Shown here in pieces: positions 1 through 10,100 of a DNA stretch of 41,855 nucleotides (position 1 is its first letter; each line of letters begins with the position of its first letter). The DNA is taken from contig NZ_NFNY01000103.1 in the NCBI RefSeq assembly GCF_002179165.1, positions 1 through 41,855 of the forward strand. Direction: 5' to 3'. The translations under genes and the position numbers were made by a program. This DNA is from Campylobacter jejuni (GTDB lineage: Bacteria > Campylobacterota > Campylobacteria > Campylobacterales > Campylobacteraceae). The notes under the pieces are model-generated. The model was given only the letters and a program-made list of their open reading frames with translations, was not told the origin of the DNA and made no database searches.

Positions 1-2
1 TT

Positions 3-536
3 TTATGTTTTGCGCTTTATTTGTTTCCTAGATTATTTAATCCTAACAAAGAAATAGATTATAAATGGTTTGTAGTTTTTGTTATATTTCTTTTTGGGTT
101 GTATATACTTGTAAAAAATATCTATCAAATGGCAAATATTAAAAGAATTTATGTCACAAAAGAAAAACTTGTGATTGAGTATTATATTAAGAATGATTTG
201 ATTTTTCCTTTAGGAACTTTTTTTGTATATTCTCGTAGTTTGCCATTTGCACCTATGCTAGATCCAGGAGATATAGTGATATACACCTTTGGAGATAAAG
301 TTAAAGAACACCGCGAACCCGATGTTATTTTTAGTACTGATCCTGATTCTCGGATAGAAAATAGCCTTTACACAAAAGTTAATGCCATTATAAAGCCTCA
401 TGTAATGCCTTATTTGCTAAGTTTAAGTGATGAAGAATTTGAAAAAATCATTTCACATGTAAGCGGTTATAACGAAATTAATACCACTTTCCTTAAAGAA
501 GCAATGGAACTCAGAAAAGAGAAAAAGGATGAATGA
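3..536 (+). CDS. Unrecognised membrane-anchored protein, 5' end cut by window
   Basis: The reading frame is open to the left edge of the window, so the N-terminus is probably missing; the first possible start inside is a TTG at 21. About 171 residues are visible from there. A hydrophobic segment at about residues 17-33 (VVFVIFLFGLYILV) looks like a membrane helix. The rest is soluble, with a beta-rich stretch (KLVIEYYIKNDLIFPLGTFF) and a charged C-terminus. I do not recognise the family. The stop overlaps the next gene's ATG by 8 bases, so the two are translationally coupled and probably belong to one operon with the third gene. A role as accessory or immunity partner of the glycine-zipper protein downstream is possible but is inference only. 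Confidence 0.6.
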   Translation, partial: LCFALYLFPRLFNPNKEIDYKWFVVFVIFLFGLYILVKNIYQMANIKRIYVTKEKLVIEYYIKNDLIFPLGTFFVYSRSLPFAPMLDPGDIVIYTFGDKVKEHREPDVIFSTDPDSRIENSLYTKVNAIIKPHVMPYLLSLSDEEFEKIISHVSGYNEINTTFLKEAMELRKEKKDE

Positions 537-1770
537 AAGTATTTATGGAAGTTTAGAGTTTTATTCTAAAGAAACTCAAAGTACTCCTAGCGATAAAAGG
601 GATTTAGGAGTATTTGGAGATGTTGCTCCTTATGCCTTAGGCATTACAGAAGGTTTTGCTACCGAAGCTTTTAAAAAAGGGATAGAGAGTTTAGATATAG
701 ATGCCAACTCTTTATTTTGGAAAACCATGCGTTATAAAATAACAGTAGTGAATTTTGGGATATTGAATTTTTTTCTGGCTAAAGCAGAAGGAAAATCCAA
801 TGTAAGAGCTTTGAGTGAAACAAGTGTTGGTATTCTTACTGGAGCAGTTTTAAATAAAACCCCATTAAGTAAATCTAGTGAACATGTTGCCAAACAAACC
901 TTAACCCAAACCAGCAGGGTCGCTTCTAGTGCTGCAACCAAGATAGCTAGCTCAAGAGTAGCATCTAATATCGCAGCTAGAGCTGGTGTATCCATACTTT
1001 CTCGTATTGCCGCAGGTGCAGCAACTGGAGCAGCTGTAGGCTCAAGCTTTCCTATTGTTGGGACAATAGTGGGTGCAGTAGTGGGAACACTTGTGGCGGG
1101 TTTTTTTAATGACTTACTTTTTGGCGATGAAGATGAGGAATTAAAAAAACAAGAAGCCAAAGAGAAATATTTAGAGGAAAAATTAGATGAAAAAATGCAC
1201 AAAATCATCAATTATCTCATCACTCATCAATATATAGAATTAAGAGTGTTAAATGAAGATGAAGCAGAAAAGCTTTGTAAAGAAATAAGTGATATTAATA
1301 GTCCTTATTTTAAAACCATTCTTTTAATGCTAAGTTTTCCTTATTATTTAGATAAAGATGAGCAAAGTTATAAAGAAGCTCAAGAAAAAAATCCAACTAT
1401 AATCAGAATACAACCCATAGCTAATGCCTTAAATATAAAAATAGAAATCAATGAATGCTTTCTTGCTAAGAATGGAGAAGCTTTAAAAAATAAGGAAATT
1501 TATGTTTATAATCATCGCTTTGATAGAGTGGTGGCAAAGGCTATGAGTGATGATGAGGGTAAAATAGTATTTGAAAATGTTTATGTGGGTAAAGAGAGCA
1601 CTATAGATAAAATCAGCTTTATTATAGACAGAGAAAATTTCAATGAAGACAATTTTTATGAAAGTGTTTTAAAATACGCTCCAATGTTTAATGTCCAAAA
1701 AAGCATAAACAAAAAGGGCAAGCTTTTATTGATAAAATGTTTTTTAGTTTCACTTATACACAAGGAATAA
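529..1770 (+). CDS. Unknown protein with glycine-zipper membrane segment
   Basis: 413 residues, function unknown. The ATG at 529 follows an AAGG box immediately and overlaps the previous stop. Residues about 125-160 form an Ala/Ser-rich amphipathic stretch. Residues about 154-192 are a Gly/Ala-rich hydrophobic segment with GxxxG-type spacing (GAATGAAVGSS, GTIVGAVVGTLVAG), which can form one or two packed membrane helices. A highly charged DEDEELKK region and a predicted helical section follow. Residues about 295-390 look like a beta-sandwich, with wording typical of an Ig-like or carrier domain (NKEIYVYN, DDEGKIVFENVYVG). There is no signal peptide. Glycine zippers occur in pore-forming or secretion-linked effectors and in bacterial membrane scaffolds; I cannot choose between these. 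The neighbours are also unknown, and the three genes overlap end to end. Confidence 0.7.
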   Translation: MNESIYGSLEFYSKETQSTPSDKRDLGVFGDVAPYALGITEGFATEAFKKGIESLDIDANSLFWKTMRYKITVVNFGILNFFLAKAEGKSNVRALSETSVGILTGAVLNKTPLSKSSEHVAKQTLTQTSRVASSAATKIASSRVASNIAARAGVSILSRIAAGAATGAAVGSSFPIVGTIVGAVVGTLVAGFFNDLLFGDEDEELKKQEAKEKYLEEKLDEKMHKIINYLITHQYIELRVLNEDEAEKLCKEISDINSPYFKTILLMLSFPYYLDKDEQSYKEAQEKNPTIIRIQPIANALNIKIEINECFLAKNGEALKNKEIYVYNHRFDRVVAKAMSDDEGKIVFENVYVGKESTIDKISFIIDRENFNEDNFYESVLKYAPMFNVQKSINKKGKLLLIKCFLVSLIHKE

Positions 1771-2597
1771 TGCAAGATAATGAGGTGTTAAAACTAGAAG
1801 CTTTGAAAAATAATTTTGATATCGTTTTTGATTATGAGGTAAGAAAACAAGAAGAATCCTATAAAAATTATATCATTTTATCTTATTTGGTTTTTGATGT
1901 TAAAGAAGATATAGAAGAATATATACGCCATACTACTATAGAAAATAGAGCTTTTCGTGGGTTAGAATTGTTAGGTCGTGGATGGAAAAATCAATACAGC
2001 ATCAAAGACGAATGGAGAGATAAGGGTGTGGTATTTTTTGCTTATTTTAATTCTCAAAAATTTACCCCTTATAAAAAAATGGCTTTTATTGACAAGCCTA
2101 TAGTTATTTTGGATATAGAAAAATTTGATAAAGAAAATATACTAAAAGATATAAAATCTCGCTTTAAAGCTTTTGCTAAAGCCTATAAAATTTTTGTAAT
2201 AGATTTAGATACAAATACTCAAATGCAAGAAAAAAAATCTATTGTCAATAATATAAAAAAGAATACCCAAAACTTAGAACTGCTTTATCTGCAATTTAAA
2301 CTTTTTGATGATAAAGATGCTAATAAATGCAAAGTGCAATACTTTTACAATGAAAACAAATATGCCAATAAAGAAATGAAATTAATAGAATACTGCAAAA
2401 AGCAATTTAACGCACTTAATAATAAAGATAATCCTATTTATAAAAATAAAAACTCGTTTGATATGGAAGTGCCTTTTGTAAGTATTTCTTTTGGATCTTT
2501 GATTTATGATAAAGAAAGATTGGATGAAAAAGGAGTTAGGCAAATTTTTGGAGTAAAATTAGCAATGGCTTGTAAGCAATATTTTTATGAGAAATGA
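1770..2597 (+). CDS. Unknown soluble protein, third gene of the cassette
   Basis: 275 residues if translation starts at the ATG at 1770. I chose this start because it shares one base with the previous stop (TAATG) and has AAGGA just upstream; a longer in-frame reading from 1737 begins at a TTG inside the preceding gene and is less likely. The protein is rich in Lys, Asn, Phe and Tyr, has no signal peptide or membrane helix, and looks alpha/beta (KPIVILDIEKFD and IFVIDLDTNT are likely strands). No catalytic motif is obvious. It is coupled to the glycine-zipper gene and may be its chaperone, adaptor or immunity factor; this is inference from position only. Confidence 0.65.
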   Translation: MQDNEVLKLEALKNNFDIVFDYEVRKQEESYKNYIILSYLVFDVKEDIEEYIRHTTIENRAFRGLELLGRGWKNQYSIKDEWRDKGVVFFAYFNSQKFTPYKKMAFIDKPIVILDIEKFDKENILKDIKSRFKAFAKAYKIFVIDLDTNTQMQEKKSIVNNIKKNTQNLELLYLQFKLFDDKDANKCKVQYFYNENKYANKEMKLIEYCKKQFNALNNKDNPIYKNKNSFDMEVPFVSISFGSLIYDKERLDEKGVRQIFGVKLAMACKQYFYEK

Positions 2598-2691
2598 TTA
2601 ATTATTGATTTTGTATTTTTAGAAAATTTTTCATATTTTTGTCGCGTTTAAAAAAAGTTTGTAAAATTCTTTTTTTATTTTAAGGAAAATT

Positions 2692-3495
2692 ATGGAAAAT
2701 TTACACGCTTTAATACTTGGTATCATTGAGGGTTTGACTGAATTTTTACCTGTTTCTTCTACAGGACATATGATTTTAGGTGCAGAAATTTTAGGCATTA
2801 AAAGTGATGATTTTTTAAAAAGTTTTCTGATCATCATTCAGCTTGGATCGATTTTGGCGGTACTTTTTGTATTTTGGCGTAAGCTTTTTAAAGGGCTTGA
2901 CATTTGGTTTAAACTCGCGATTGGTTTTTTCCCTACAGGACTCATAGGACTTGTGCTTTATAAATATTTAAAAGATCTTTTTAATGGTTATGTAGTGGTT
3001 ACTATGCTGATTTTGGGCGGTATCGTTTTTATTGCTATTGAGTTAGCACATAAAAATAAAGAATACAAAGTAACTTCCTTAGAAAAAGTGAGTTTTTTAC
3101 AAGCTTTTTGCATAGGACTTATACAATCTTTGGCAATGATTCCTGGTACTTCAAGAAGTGGAGCAAGTATTATTGGTGGACTTTTGCTAGGGCTTAATCG
3201 TAAAAGTGCGGCTGAACTTAGCTTTTTGCTTGCTATTCCTACGATGATAGCTGCTACTGCTTATAGTATTTATAAAGAGCCAGAACTTCTTAGTAATGCC
3301 GATTCTTTAATCCCTTTAAGCATAGGTTTTGTAACAGCTTTTGTTGTGGCGGTTGTTGTGATCAAATTCTTTTTAAAATTCATTTCAAAATTTGATTTTA
3401 TTCCTTTTGGAATTTATAGAATAGTATTAGGTATTTTATTTTTTTATTTATATTATAGTGGCATATTAAATGCTGGAAGTGAGTTTAAGCTGTAA
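2692..3495 (+). CDS. uppP: Undecaprenyl-diphosphate phosphatase
   Basis: 267 residues, the usual size of the BacA/UppP family. This integral membrane enzyme removes a phosphate from undecaprenyl diphosphate, so the lipid carrier can be reused for peptidoglycan and surface glycans; overproduction gives bacitracin resistance in relatives. Both family signatures are present. The Glu-rich motif near the N-terminus ([16 protein letters not shown], residues 11-26) supplies Glu13, Glu17 and His26. The PGTSRSG motif at 151-157 contains the phosphate-binding Arg155. Six to eight hydrophobic helices fill the rest. The ATG follows AAGGAAA. It has a gap of about 95 bases before it and 131 bases after it, so it is probably its own unit or is read through from upstream. 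Confidence 0.95.
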   Translation: MENLHALILGIIEGLTEFLPVSSTGHMILGAEILGIKSDDFLKSFLIIIQLGSILAVLFVFWRKLFKGLDIWFKLAIGFFPTGLIGLVLYKYLKDLFNGYVVVTMLILGGIVFIAIELAHKNKEYKVTSLEKVSFLQAFCIGLIQSLAMIPGTSRSGASIIGGLLLGLNRKSAAELSFLLAIPTMIAATAYSIYKEPELLSNADSLIPLSIGFVTAFVVAVVVIKFFLKFISKFDFIPFGIYRIVLGILFFYLYYSGILNAGSEFKL

Positions 3496-3585
3496 ATAAT
3501 AATATTAAATTTATTCTAAGTTTTTTTAAAAATAAGCTGAATTTCAAAAAAAATTAAGTCTTAGAAAGCTAAAATTAGAACTTTA

Positions 3586-3610
3586 TAAACACTCACAGGG
3601 TCAGTGAGCT
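3586..3610 (+). promoter_or_regulatory. Small hairpin in the thrS leader
   Basis: CTCAC and GTGAG, separated by seven bases (AGGGTCA), can form a short stem-loop just upstream of the thrS ribosome binding site. It may influence initiation, as leader structures do for ThrRS genes elsewhere, but it is short and no tRNA-Thr mimicry is evident to me. Confidence 0.3.
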
Positions 3611-3626
3611 AAAAAGGTTAAAAATT

Positions 3627-5435
3627 ATGGAAAAAGAAATTATTGCATATTTAGATAATGAAAAAATAGTTGATTCTCAAAGCAAGAATTCTGCAAATTT
3701 AAAAGAAATTTACTTTGATAATTCCAAGCAAAGTTTAGAAGTTATACGACATTCTTGTGCACATTTAATGGCACAAGCGATAAAAAGCTTATATCCGGAG
3801 GCTAAATTTTTCGTAGGACCTGTGATAGAAGATGGATTTTATTATGATTTTCGTGTAAGTTCTAAAATAGGTGAAGAAGATTTAGTAAAAATTGAAAAAA
3901 AGATGAAAGAATTAGCCGAAGCCAAGCAGACAATAGAAAAATATGAAATCACAAAAAGCGAAGCGATTGCTAAATTTAAAGATGATGATTTAAAGCAAGA
4001 AGTGCTACTTCGCATTCCTGATGGAAAAGTAAGCATTTATAAGCAAGGCGAATTTGAAGATTTGTGTCGCGGTCCGCATGTGCCAAATACCAAATTTTTA
4101 CGCAATTTCGCACTCACTCGCGTAGCAGGAGCTTATTTAGGCGGCGATGAAAAAAGAGAAATGCTTACACGCATTTACGGCACAGCATTTGCGGATAAAG
4201 AGAGTTTAAAAGAGCATTTAAGAATCATAGAAGAAGCCAAAAAACGCGATCATAGAAAACTAGGAACCGAACTTAAGCTTTTTACTTTCGATGATGAAAT
4301 AGGCGGTGGACTTCCTATTTGGCTAAGTAATGGTGCAAGACTTAGATCAAAACTAGAGCAAATGCTTTATAAAATCCATCGTTTGCGTGGTTATGAACCT
4401 GTGCGTGGGCCTGAACTTTTAAAAGCTGATGCATGGAAGATCAGTGGACATTATGCAAATTATAAAGAAAATATGTATTTTACGCAAATTGATGAGCAAG
4501 AATACGGCATAAAACCGATGAATTGTGTAGGGCACATTAAAATTTATCAAAGCGATGTGCGAAGTTATCGTGATTTGCCTTTGAAATTTTTTGAGTATGG
4601 TGTGGTGCATAGACACGAAAAAAGTGGTGTTTTGCACGGACTTTTTAGGGTAAGAGAATTCACTCAAGATGACGCACATATCTTTTGTATGCCAAGCCAA
4701 ATCAAAGAACAAGTGCTTGAAATTTTAGCTTTTGTGGATAATTTAATGAAATTATTTGATTTTAGCTATGAAATGGAAATTTCAACTAAACCGGCTAAAG
4801 CTATAGGCGATGATGAAATTTGGGACACAGCGACTAAAGCTTTAAAAGAAGCCTTAGATGAACAAGGTTTAAAATATGGTATTGATGAAGGTGGTGGGGC
4901 TTTTTACGGGCCAAAAATTGACATTAAAATCACTGATGCGTTAAAAAGAAAATGGCAGTGTGGCACTATACAAGTGGATTTTAATCTCCCAGAACGCTTT
5001 AAATTAGAATACACGGATAGCAATAATGAGAAAAAGCAACCTGTAATGCTTCACCGTGCTATTTTGGGATCTTTTGAAAGGTTTATAGGAATTTTAACCG
5101 AACATTGTGCAGGAGAATTTCCATTTTTTATCGCACCGACAGCAGTAGGGATCGTGCCTATAAGCGATACTCACATTGCTTATGCTAAAGAGATTCAAAG
5201 AGAACTTTTGAATTTAGGCGTAGATAGCGAAATTTATGAAAAAAATGAAAGTTTGAGTAAAAAAATTCGCACCGCTGAAAAACAAAAATTACCTATGATT
5301 TTAGTTTTGGGCGATGATGAGGTGGTAAAACGCAGTGTTGCTTTAAGAGACCGCAGAGCTAAGGAGCAAAAAAACCTTAGTTTTGATGAATTTATCAATC
5401 TAGTTAAGGAGAAAATGAGTGAGGTACATTTTTGA
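3627..5435 (+). CDS. thrS: Threonyl-tRNA synthetase
   Basis: 602 residues. It charges tRNA-Thr in the cytoplasm. Domains in order: a short N-terminal lead of about 35 residues, the second-additional editing domain with its HxxxH (His42, His46) and a Cys/His pair (CRGPH, Cys147 and His151), the class II catalytic core, and the C-terminal anticodon-binding domain (about 500-600). Catalytic zinc ligands are visible as Cys300 (MNCVGH), His351 (DDAHIF) and the His of MLHRAILG. Motif 2 is at [11 protein letters not shown]. Most bacterial ThrRS proteins are about 640 residues with an N-terminal TGS domain; here that domain is essentially absent. The gene overlaps infC by four bases (TTGA), a conserved thrS-infC arrangement. 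The start ATG follows AAAAAGGTTAAAAATT. Confidence 0.97.
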   Translation: MEKEIIAYLDNEKIVDSQSKNSANLKEIYFDNSKQSLEVIRHSCAHLMAQAIKSLYPEAKFFVGPVIEDGFYYDFRVSSKIGEEDLVKIEKKMKELAEAKQTIEKYEITKSEAIAKFKDDDLKQEVLLRIPDGKVSIYKQGEFEDLCRGPHVPNTKFLRNFALTRVAGAYLGGDEKREMLTRIYGTAFADKESLKEHLRIIEEAKKRDHRKLGTELKLFTFDDEIGGGLPIWLSNGARLRSKLEQMLYKIHRLRGYEPVRGPELLKADAWKISGHYANYKENMYFTQIDEQEYGIKPMNCVGHIKIYQSDVRSYRDLPLKFFEYGVVHRHEKSGVLHGLFRVREFTQDDAHIFCMPSQIKEQVLEILAFVDNLMKLFDFSYEMEISTKPAKAIGDDEIWDTATKALKEALDEQGLKYGIDEGGGAFYGPKIDIKITDALKRKWQCGTIQVDFNLPERFKLEYTDSNNEKKQPVMLHRAILGSFERFIGILTEHCAGEFPFFIAPTAVGIVPISDTHIAYAKEIQRELLNLGVDSEIYEKNESLSKKIRTAEKQKLPMILVLGDDEVVKRSVALRDRRAKEQKNLSFDEFINLVKEKMSEVHF

Positions 5436-5950
5436 GTAAGGAAAAAGAAATATTGCTCAATGAAGAAATTAGAGCAGACGAAATCAGATGTATAGGCGAT
5501 GATGGAAAAGTTTATGGCATTATCAGTAGCGATGAAGCTTTAGAAATTGCAAATCGCTTAGGACTTGATCTTGTGATGATAGCAGCGGATGCAAAACCGC
5601 CGGTGTGTAAGATTATGGACTATGGAAAATTCCGCTATCAGCAAGAGAAAAAACAAAAAGAAGCGAAGAAAAAACAAAAAGTAATTGATATAAAAGAAAT
5701 CAAGCTTTCTGTAAAAATCGCACAAAATGATATCAATTACAAGGTAAAACATGCTTTAGAATTTTTAGAACAAGGAAAGCATGTGAGATTTCGTGTGTTT
5801 TTGAAAGGGCGTGAAATGGCAAGCCCTGAAGCAGGCGTAGCTTTGCTTGAAAAAATTTGGACCATGATAGAAAATGAAGCTAATCGTGATAAAGAACCAA
5901 ATTTTGAAGGGCGTTATGTTAATATGCTTGTAACTCCGAAAAAAGCCTGA
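5432..5950 (+). CDS. infC: Translation initiation factor IF-3, TTG start
   Basis: 172 residues, close to the usual 170-180. IF3 binds the 30S subunit, prevents premature 50S joining and checks the start codon. The N-domain contains [19 protein letters not shown], the linker is very Lys-rich (residues about 70-90) and the C-domain contains the KVRFRV-like strand [13 protein letters not shown]. The start is TTG within TTGA, overlapping the thrS stop; the next Met is far too late. A non-ATG start is a family habit (AUU in E. coli), where IF3 represses its own mRNA by rejecting the rare start. The same feedback is plausible here but is inferred. An intrinsic terminator begins at its last codons. 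Confidence 0.96.
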   Translation: MSKEKEILLNEEIRADEIRCIGDDGKVYGIISSDEALEIANRLGLDLVMIAADAKPPVCKIMDYGKFRYQQEKKQKEAKKKQKVIDIKEIKLSVKIAQNDINYKVKHALEFLEQGKHVRFRVFLKGREMASPEAGVALLEKIWTMIENEANRDKEPNFEGRYVNMLVTPKKA

Positions 5951-5975
5951 TCTACTCGGTAGATAGGCTTTTTAA
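5940..5975 (+). terminator. Intrinsic terminator after infC
   Basis: A strong stem (AAAAAGCCT, ATCTAC / GTAGAT, AGGCTTTTT, loop TCG) overlaps the infC stop codon and ends in a T run. It should end the thrS-infC transcript before the methyltransferase gene. Confidence 0.85.
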
Positions 5976-5988
5976 AGGTTTAAATATT

Positions 5989-7083
5989 TTGAAAGAAAAC
6001 CCTTCTTTTTTAAAAGATCAAATTATTACTTATTTAGGAAACAAAAGAGCACTTTTGGGATTCTTAAACGAAGGCTTTAAAATTGCTAAAAAAGAACTAA
6101 ATAAAGATAAATTTAGTTTTTGCGATATGTTTAGTGGATCTGGCGTAGTTTCGCGTTTTGCAAAAACTCATGCAAATTTTATCATAGCAAATGATTTAGA
6201 GGATTATTCTAAAATTATTAATAAGTGTTATCTTTGCAATAAGGATAAAGAATTAATTACAAATTTAAAAAAATATCATCAAAAATTAATCACAAATTTA
6301 AAACTCCAATCTGGCTTTATTAGTGAGCTTTACGCTCCAAAAAATGAAGCTTTTATCCAAAAAAATGAACGCGTTTTTTACACACTTAGAAATGCAAAAT
6401 ATCTTGACACTTTAAGGGTTAAAATTGAAAATGAAATTCCAAAAGAGTTGAAGCATTTTTTTATTGCTCCTTTAATCTATGAAGCAAGTGTGCATTCTAA
6501 TACAAGTGGAGTTTTCAAGGGTTTTTATAAAGGGAAAAATGGCATAGGAAAATTTGGTGGAGAAGCACAAAATGCACTTAAACGCATTCAAGGAGAAATA
6601 GAGCTTAAAATTCCAGTTTTTTCGAATTTTGCTTGTGAATTTGAAGTGATGCAAAAGGATGCAAATTTACTTGCCAAAGAGCTTGAAAATATCGATGTGG
6701 TTTATCTTGATCCACCTTATAATCAGCATCCTTATAGCTCTAATTATTTTATGCTTAATTTAATTGCAAATTATCAAAAACCTAGTGAAATTTCAAGGGT
6801 TTCTGGTATACCAAAAAATTGGAATCGTAGTATTTTTAACAAGGAAAAACAAGCAGAAAATGCTTTGTTTGAGCTTATTAATGATTTAAAAGCAAAAATA
6901 ATTTTACTTTCTTATAATTGTGAAGGTTTTGTTAAAAAAGAAAATTTTATAAAGCGTTTGCAAGATTTAGGTGAGTGTAAAATTTTAGAACAAAAATATC
7001 CTACTTTTAGAGCTTCTCGTAATCTTAAAAACCGTGCTATTCATATACATGAGCAATTATATATACTAAAAAAATATAATTAA
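5989..7083 (+). CDS. ctsM: Orphan N6-adenine DNA methyltransferase of the CtsM type
   Basis: 364 residues. The N-terminus (YLGNKRALLGFL) and motif I (FCDMFSGSGVVSRF) form the SAM-binding region. Motif IV is DPPY in VVYLDPPYNQHPYSS, so this is an amino-methyltransferase of the D12 adenine class. No restriction endonuclease gene is adjacent. The position directly after thrS-infC matches Cj0208 of C. jejuni, described as CtsM, which methylates RAATTY sites and marks self DNA for natural transformation; that assignment comes from synteny and motifs, not an alignment. The start is the TTG at 5989, preceded by AAAGG; no upstream ATG exists because of the terminator. The protein is separated from infC by that terminator and needs its own weak promoter or read-through. 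Confidence 0.85.
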   Translation: MKENPSFLKDQIITYLGNKRALLGFLNEGFKIAKKELNKDKFSFCDMFSGSGVVSRFAKTHANFIIANDLEDYSKIINKCYLCNKDKELITNLKKYHQKLITNLKLQSGFISELYAPKNEAFIQKNERVFYTLRNAKYLDTLRVKIENEIPKELKHFFIAPLIYEASVHSNTSGVFKGFYKGKNGIGKFGGEAQNALKRIQGEIELKIPVFSNFACEFEVMQKDANLLAKELENIDVVYLDPPYNQHPYSSNYFMLNLIANYQKPSEISRVSGIPKNWNRSIFNKEKQAENALFELINDLKAKIILLSYNCEGFVKKENFIKRLQDLGECKILEQKYPTFRASRNLKNRAIHIHEQLYILKKYN

Positions 7084-7135
7084 AATATTAGTAAATAAGT
7101 GCTAAAATTATCATTGTCTAAAAAAGGGGAGATTA

Positions 7136-10100
7136 ATGAAAAAATATTTTTTAATGCTTTTTGCTTTTGAGTGTGTCTGTGCCTCTGTTGTAAATTCTGA
7201 TTTTTATTATCAAGATTATTTAGATTTTGCTTTAAATAAAGGAAAATTTAAAGTTGGCACCAAAGATATACAAATTATTTCTAAAAATGGAAAAATAATC
7301 AATTTTAATGCACCCATGGTGGATTTTAATGCTGCAAATATTAGCGGTCGTTTAAAGGGGGAATTTACAAATATCGGACAATCTTTTGTGGTTAGCGCGG
7401 CACATATGACTTGGGGAGAAAAAGGATCAGGGTCAAATAAAGGGCCTTTGAAGCAAGGAGATACTTTATATTTTGCTAATGTTGCAAATAGGGTTGTAGC
7501 CGCAAGTAATGATTTTAGAAGTAGGAACACTTTCGATATTGATTTTGCTGTATTTAAAATGCAAAAATTAAATCTTAATATAAGTGCGAATTTGAGTAAA
7601 GAACTTGATTTTATAGAAAAGGTAAGTAATGTAAAAGAAGAGAGTTTAAGATATGAAGATAAATTTCAAAAAATTGCAAACGATTCTAAAGCCGATTTTT
7701 CTATAGGTAAGGGTAAGTTATATGATACAAACAGATATGAATATTTTGTGCGTGAAGGTACCGGAATACAAGGTATTGGTGATATAGATATTAATAATAG
7801 ACCAATAAAGATAGCAAATGATGATAAATATCATACGGGTGGCTTTGTAACTTTGGGTGATAAAGATGATATTCGTTATAGATTTGAGTTAAATTTTAGT
7901 AATTATAAAAATGGTGTTAGAAATGATTTTACAAGTTCTTCTGCACCCGGAGATTCTGGATCTGCTTTGTATGTATATGATAAATTAGATAAAAAATGGT
8001 ATCTTGTGGGAGTGATTAGCACGAGTAATTGCAATATGAATTTTACCACAGGATATTATTGTACTTTGGTTAATTATGCTTTAATCAATCAGCCTTTAAT
8101 AGATGAATTTAAAGATGCAAGAACTATAAAAATTGCAGGTGGAAATTATATTTTAGATAAAGAAGGTTTGAAACAAAATGGCGAAATGATAAAAGGAGTT
8201 GAATTTATTAGTGAGAAAAATTTCGCACATATTACATTTAATGATGGCAATAGTCGTATTGTCTATGAAAATCGCATTAAAGAAATGGCAAAAAGTAAGG
8301 ATTTATATTTTAGTCAAAATGGAAATATTGTGCTTTTAAATGATGTAGATTTAGGAGCTAGTGTTTTAAATTTTACACCAAATTCTAAGTGGGAAATTAA
8401 AGGAGACAAATGGTTCATAAATGGTGGAATTTATGCAGATAAAAACTCGAAAATCATTTACGATACTAAGTTAAAAGAAAATGATTTTTTGTATAAAATG
8501 GGAAAAGGTGAATTAGAAATTAAGAGTAATAATATAAATTCAGGCCTTAGAATGGGTGAGGGTTTGGTGAATTTATCAGGAGAGGGCAAAAAATTTGGAG
8601 AGATTTACATTAATGGTGGGATGTTAAAAATTTCTAACGCTAATAATATTGATTTAAACACTCTTTATTTAAATGGTGGAACTTTAGATTTAAATGGACA
8701 AAAATTAAATACAGATGTGATTAAAGCAAATTCAAATAATGTTTTTATCACAAGTTCAAAGGAAAATGCTAATTTTACATTTTCAAAATCTAAAGATTAT
8801 ATTTATCATGGTAATTTTGCTAGTGATAATAATTTTAAGCTTGACATTAGAGATTCTCAAATGATTTTCGATGGTAATATTTATAATGCTAAGGGTGTGA
8901 TGAATATTGATAATTCTAAAGTGAATTTTCAAGGCCATCCTATGATCCATTCTTATCTTGATGATCAGACTTTAACTCATCTTAAAAAATTTGGACAAGA
9001 TGTTTTTGCTAAAGGTGTGAGAATCGATCAAAAAGATTGGGAAAATAGGGTTTTTGTTTTAAAAGAGCTTAATTTGCACAACGCATTTTTTAATCTTTCT
9101 TCTTATGCTACTTTAGCGGTTTTAAATTTAAACGCAAAAGATTCTAGCGTGGTTTTAGGAAGTAATGAAATCAACATCGATGAAAAAGATGGTGAAAATA
9201 TTTTGAGTAATAATGCCGGTAATGATTATGGCTATAAAGCCTTTACAGGTATTGGTAAGGAGATGTTTTATCAACAAGAATTGAAAAATAGCAATCGGTT
9301 TGAAACAAGAGAAGTCTATTTTAAAGGAAATTTAAATTTAGAAAATTCTAATACTTTTATTTATAAAACAACTTTTGATGGAAATATCAATGCTTTAAAT
9401 AATGATAAAATAGTAACTTTATCTCATTCTAATTTTAAAGGAAAAATAAGTGCTAAAAACTTAGATTTAAACAATAATACAATTTTTGGTGGTATCCAAG
9501 CTTCAAATTTAAATGCCTTAAATAATACTTTTAATTTAGATATTGCTAAGGACAATATTATCTCAACTCAAAGCACTAGCGGTAAGAACAATACTATTTT
9601 GCTTAATTTGGTAAATTTGGTAAAAAATTCTAAAAAAAGCATTTTGCTTGCTTCTTTGGCAGATAGCAAGGATGAGATTAATGAGAAGTATTTTTCTTTC
9701 CCTAATTTGCAAAAGGCTTTTAGCACTTATACGCCTAATGTTGAATTTAGCCATGATGAACAAAGTGCTAATTGGATTTTGACTAAAATAGAAACTACCG
9801 AACCTAACTTAGAAAATGCTTTTTTTCATACAAGTGATAATACAAAGGCTTTAAATACCGCAAATTCTTTGGTCGATCATTTTATTTTAAATTATATAGC
9901 TGAATGGAATAATATGCAAAAAAGAATGGGCGAACTTCGCGATAATCCTTATGGTTATGGAATTTGGTTTAGAAGTTTTGGTGGAAAATTAAGTGATGAA
10001 AACAGCGATGGAAATTATTTTGAACTCCAAATGGGCTTAGATAAGCAAAGCGAGTTTTCAAATTTTAATCTTTATAGCGGTTTTATGTTAAATTTCACAC

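Noticed and set aside
732-1211. Minus-strand reading frame of 159 residues
   Set aside because: It lies fully inside the glycine-zipper gene, is compositionally a shadow (Ala/Thr/Ser runs antisense to Gly/Ala codons), and has no RBS context.
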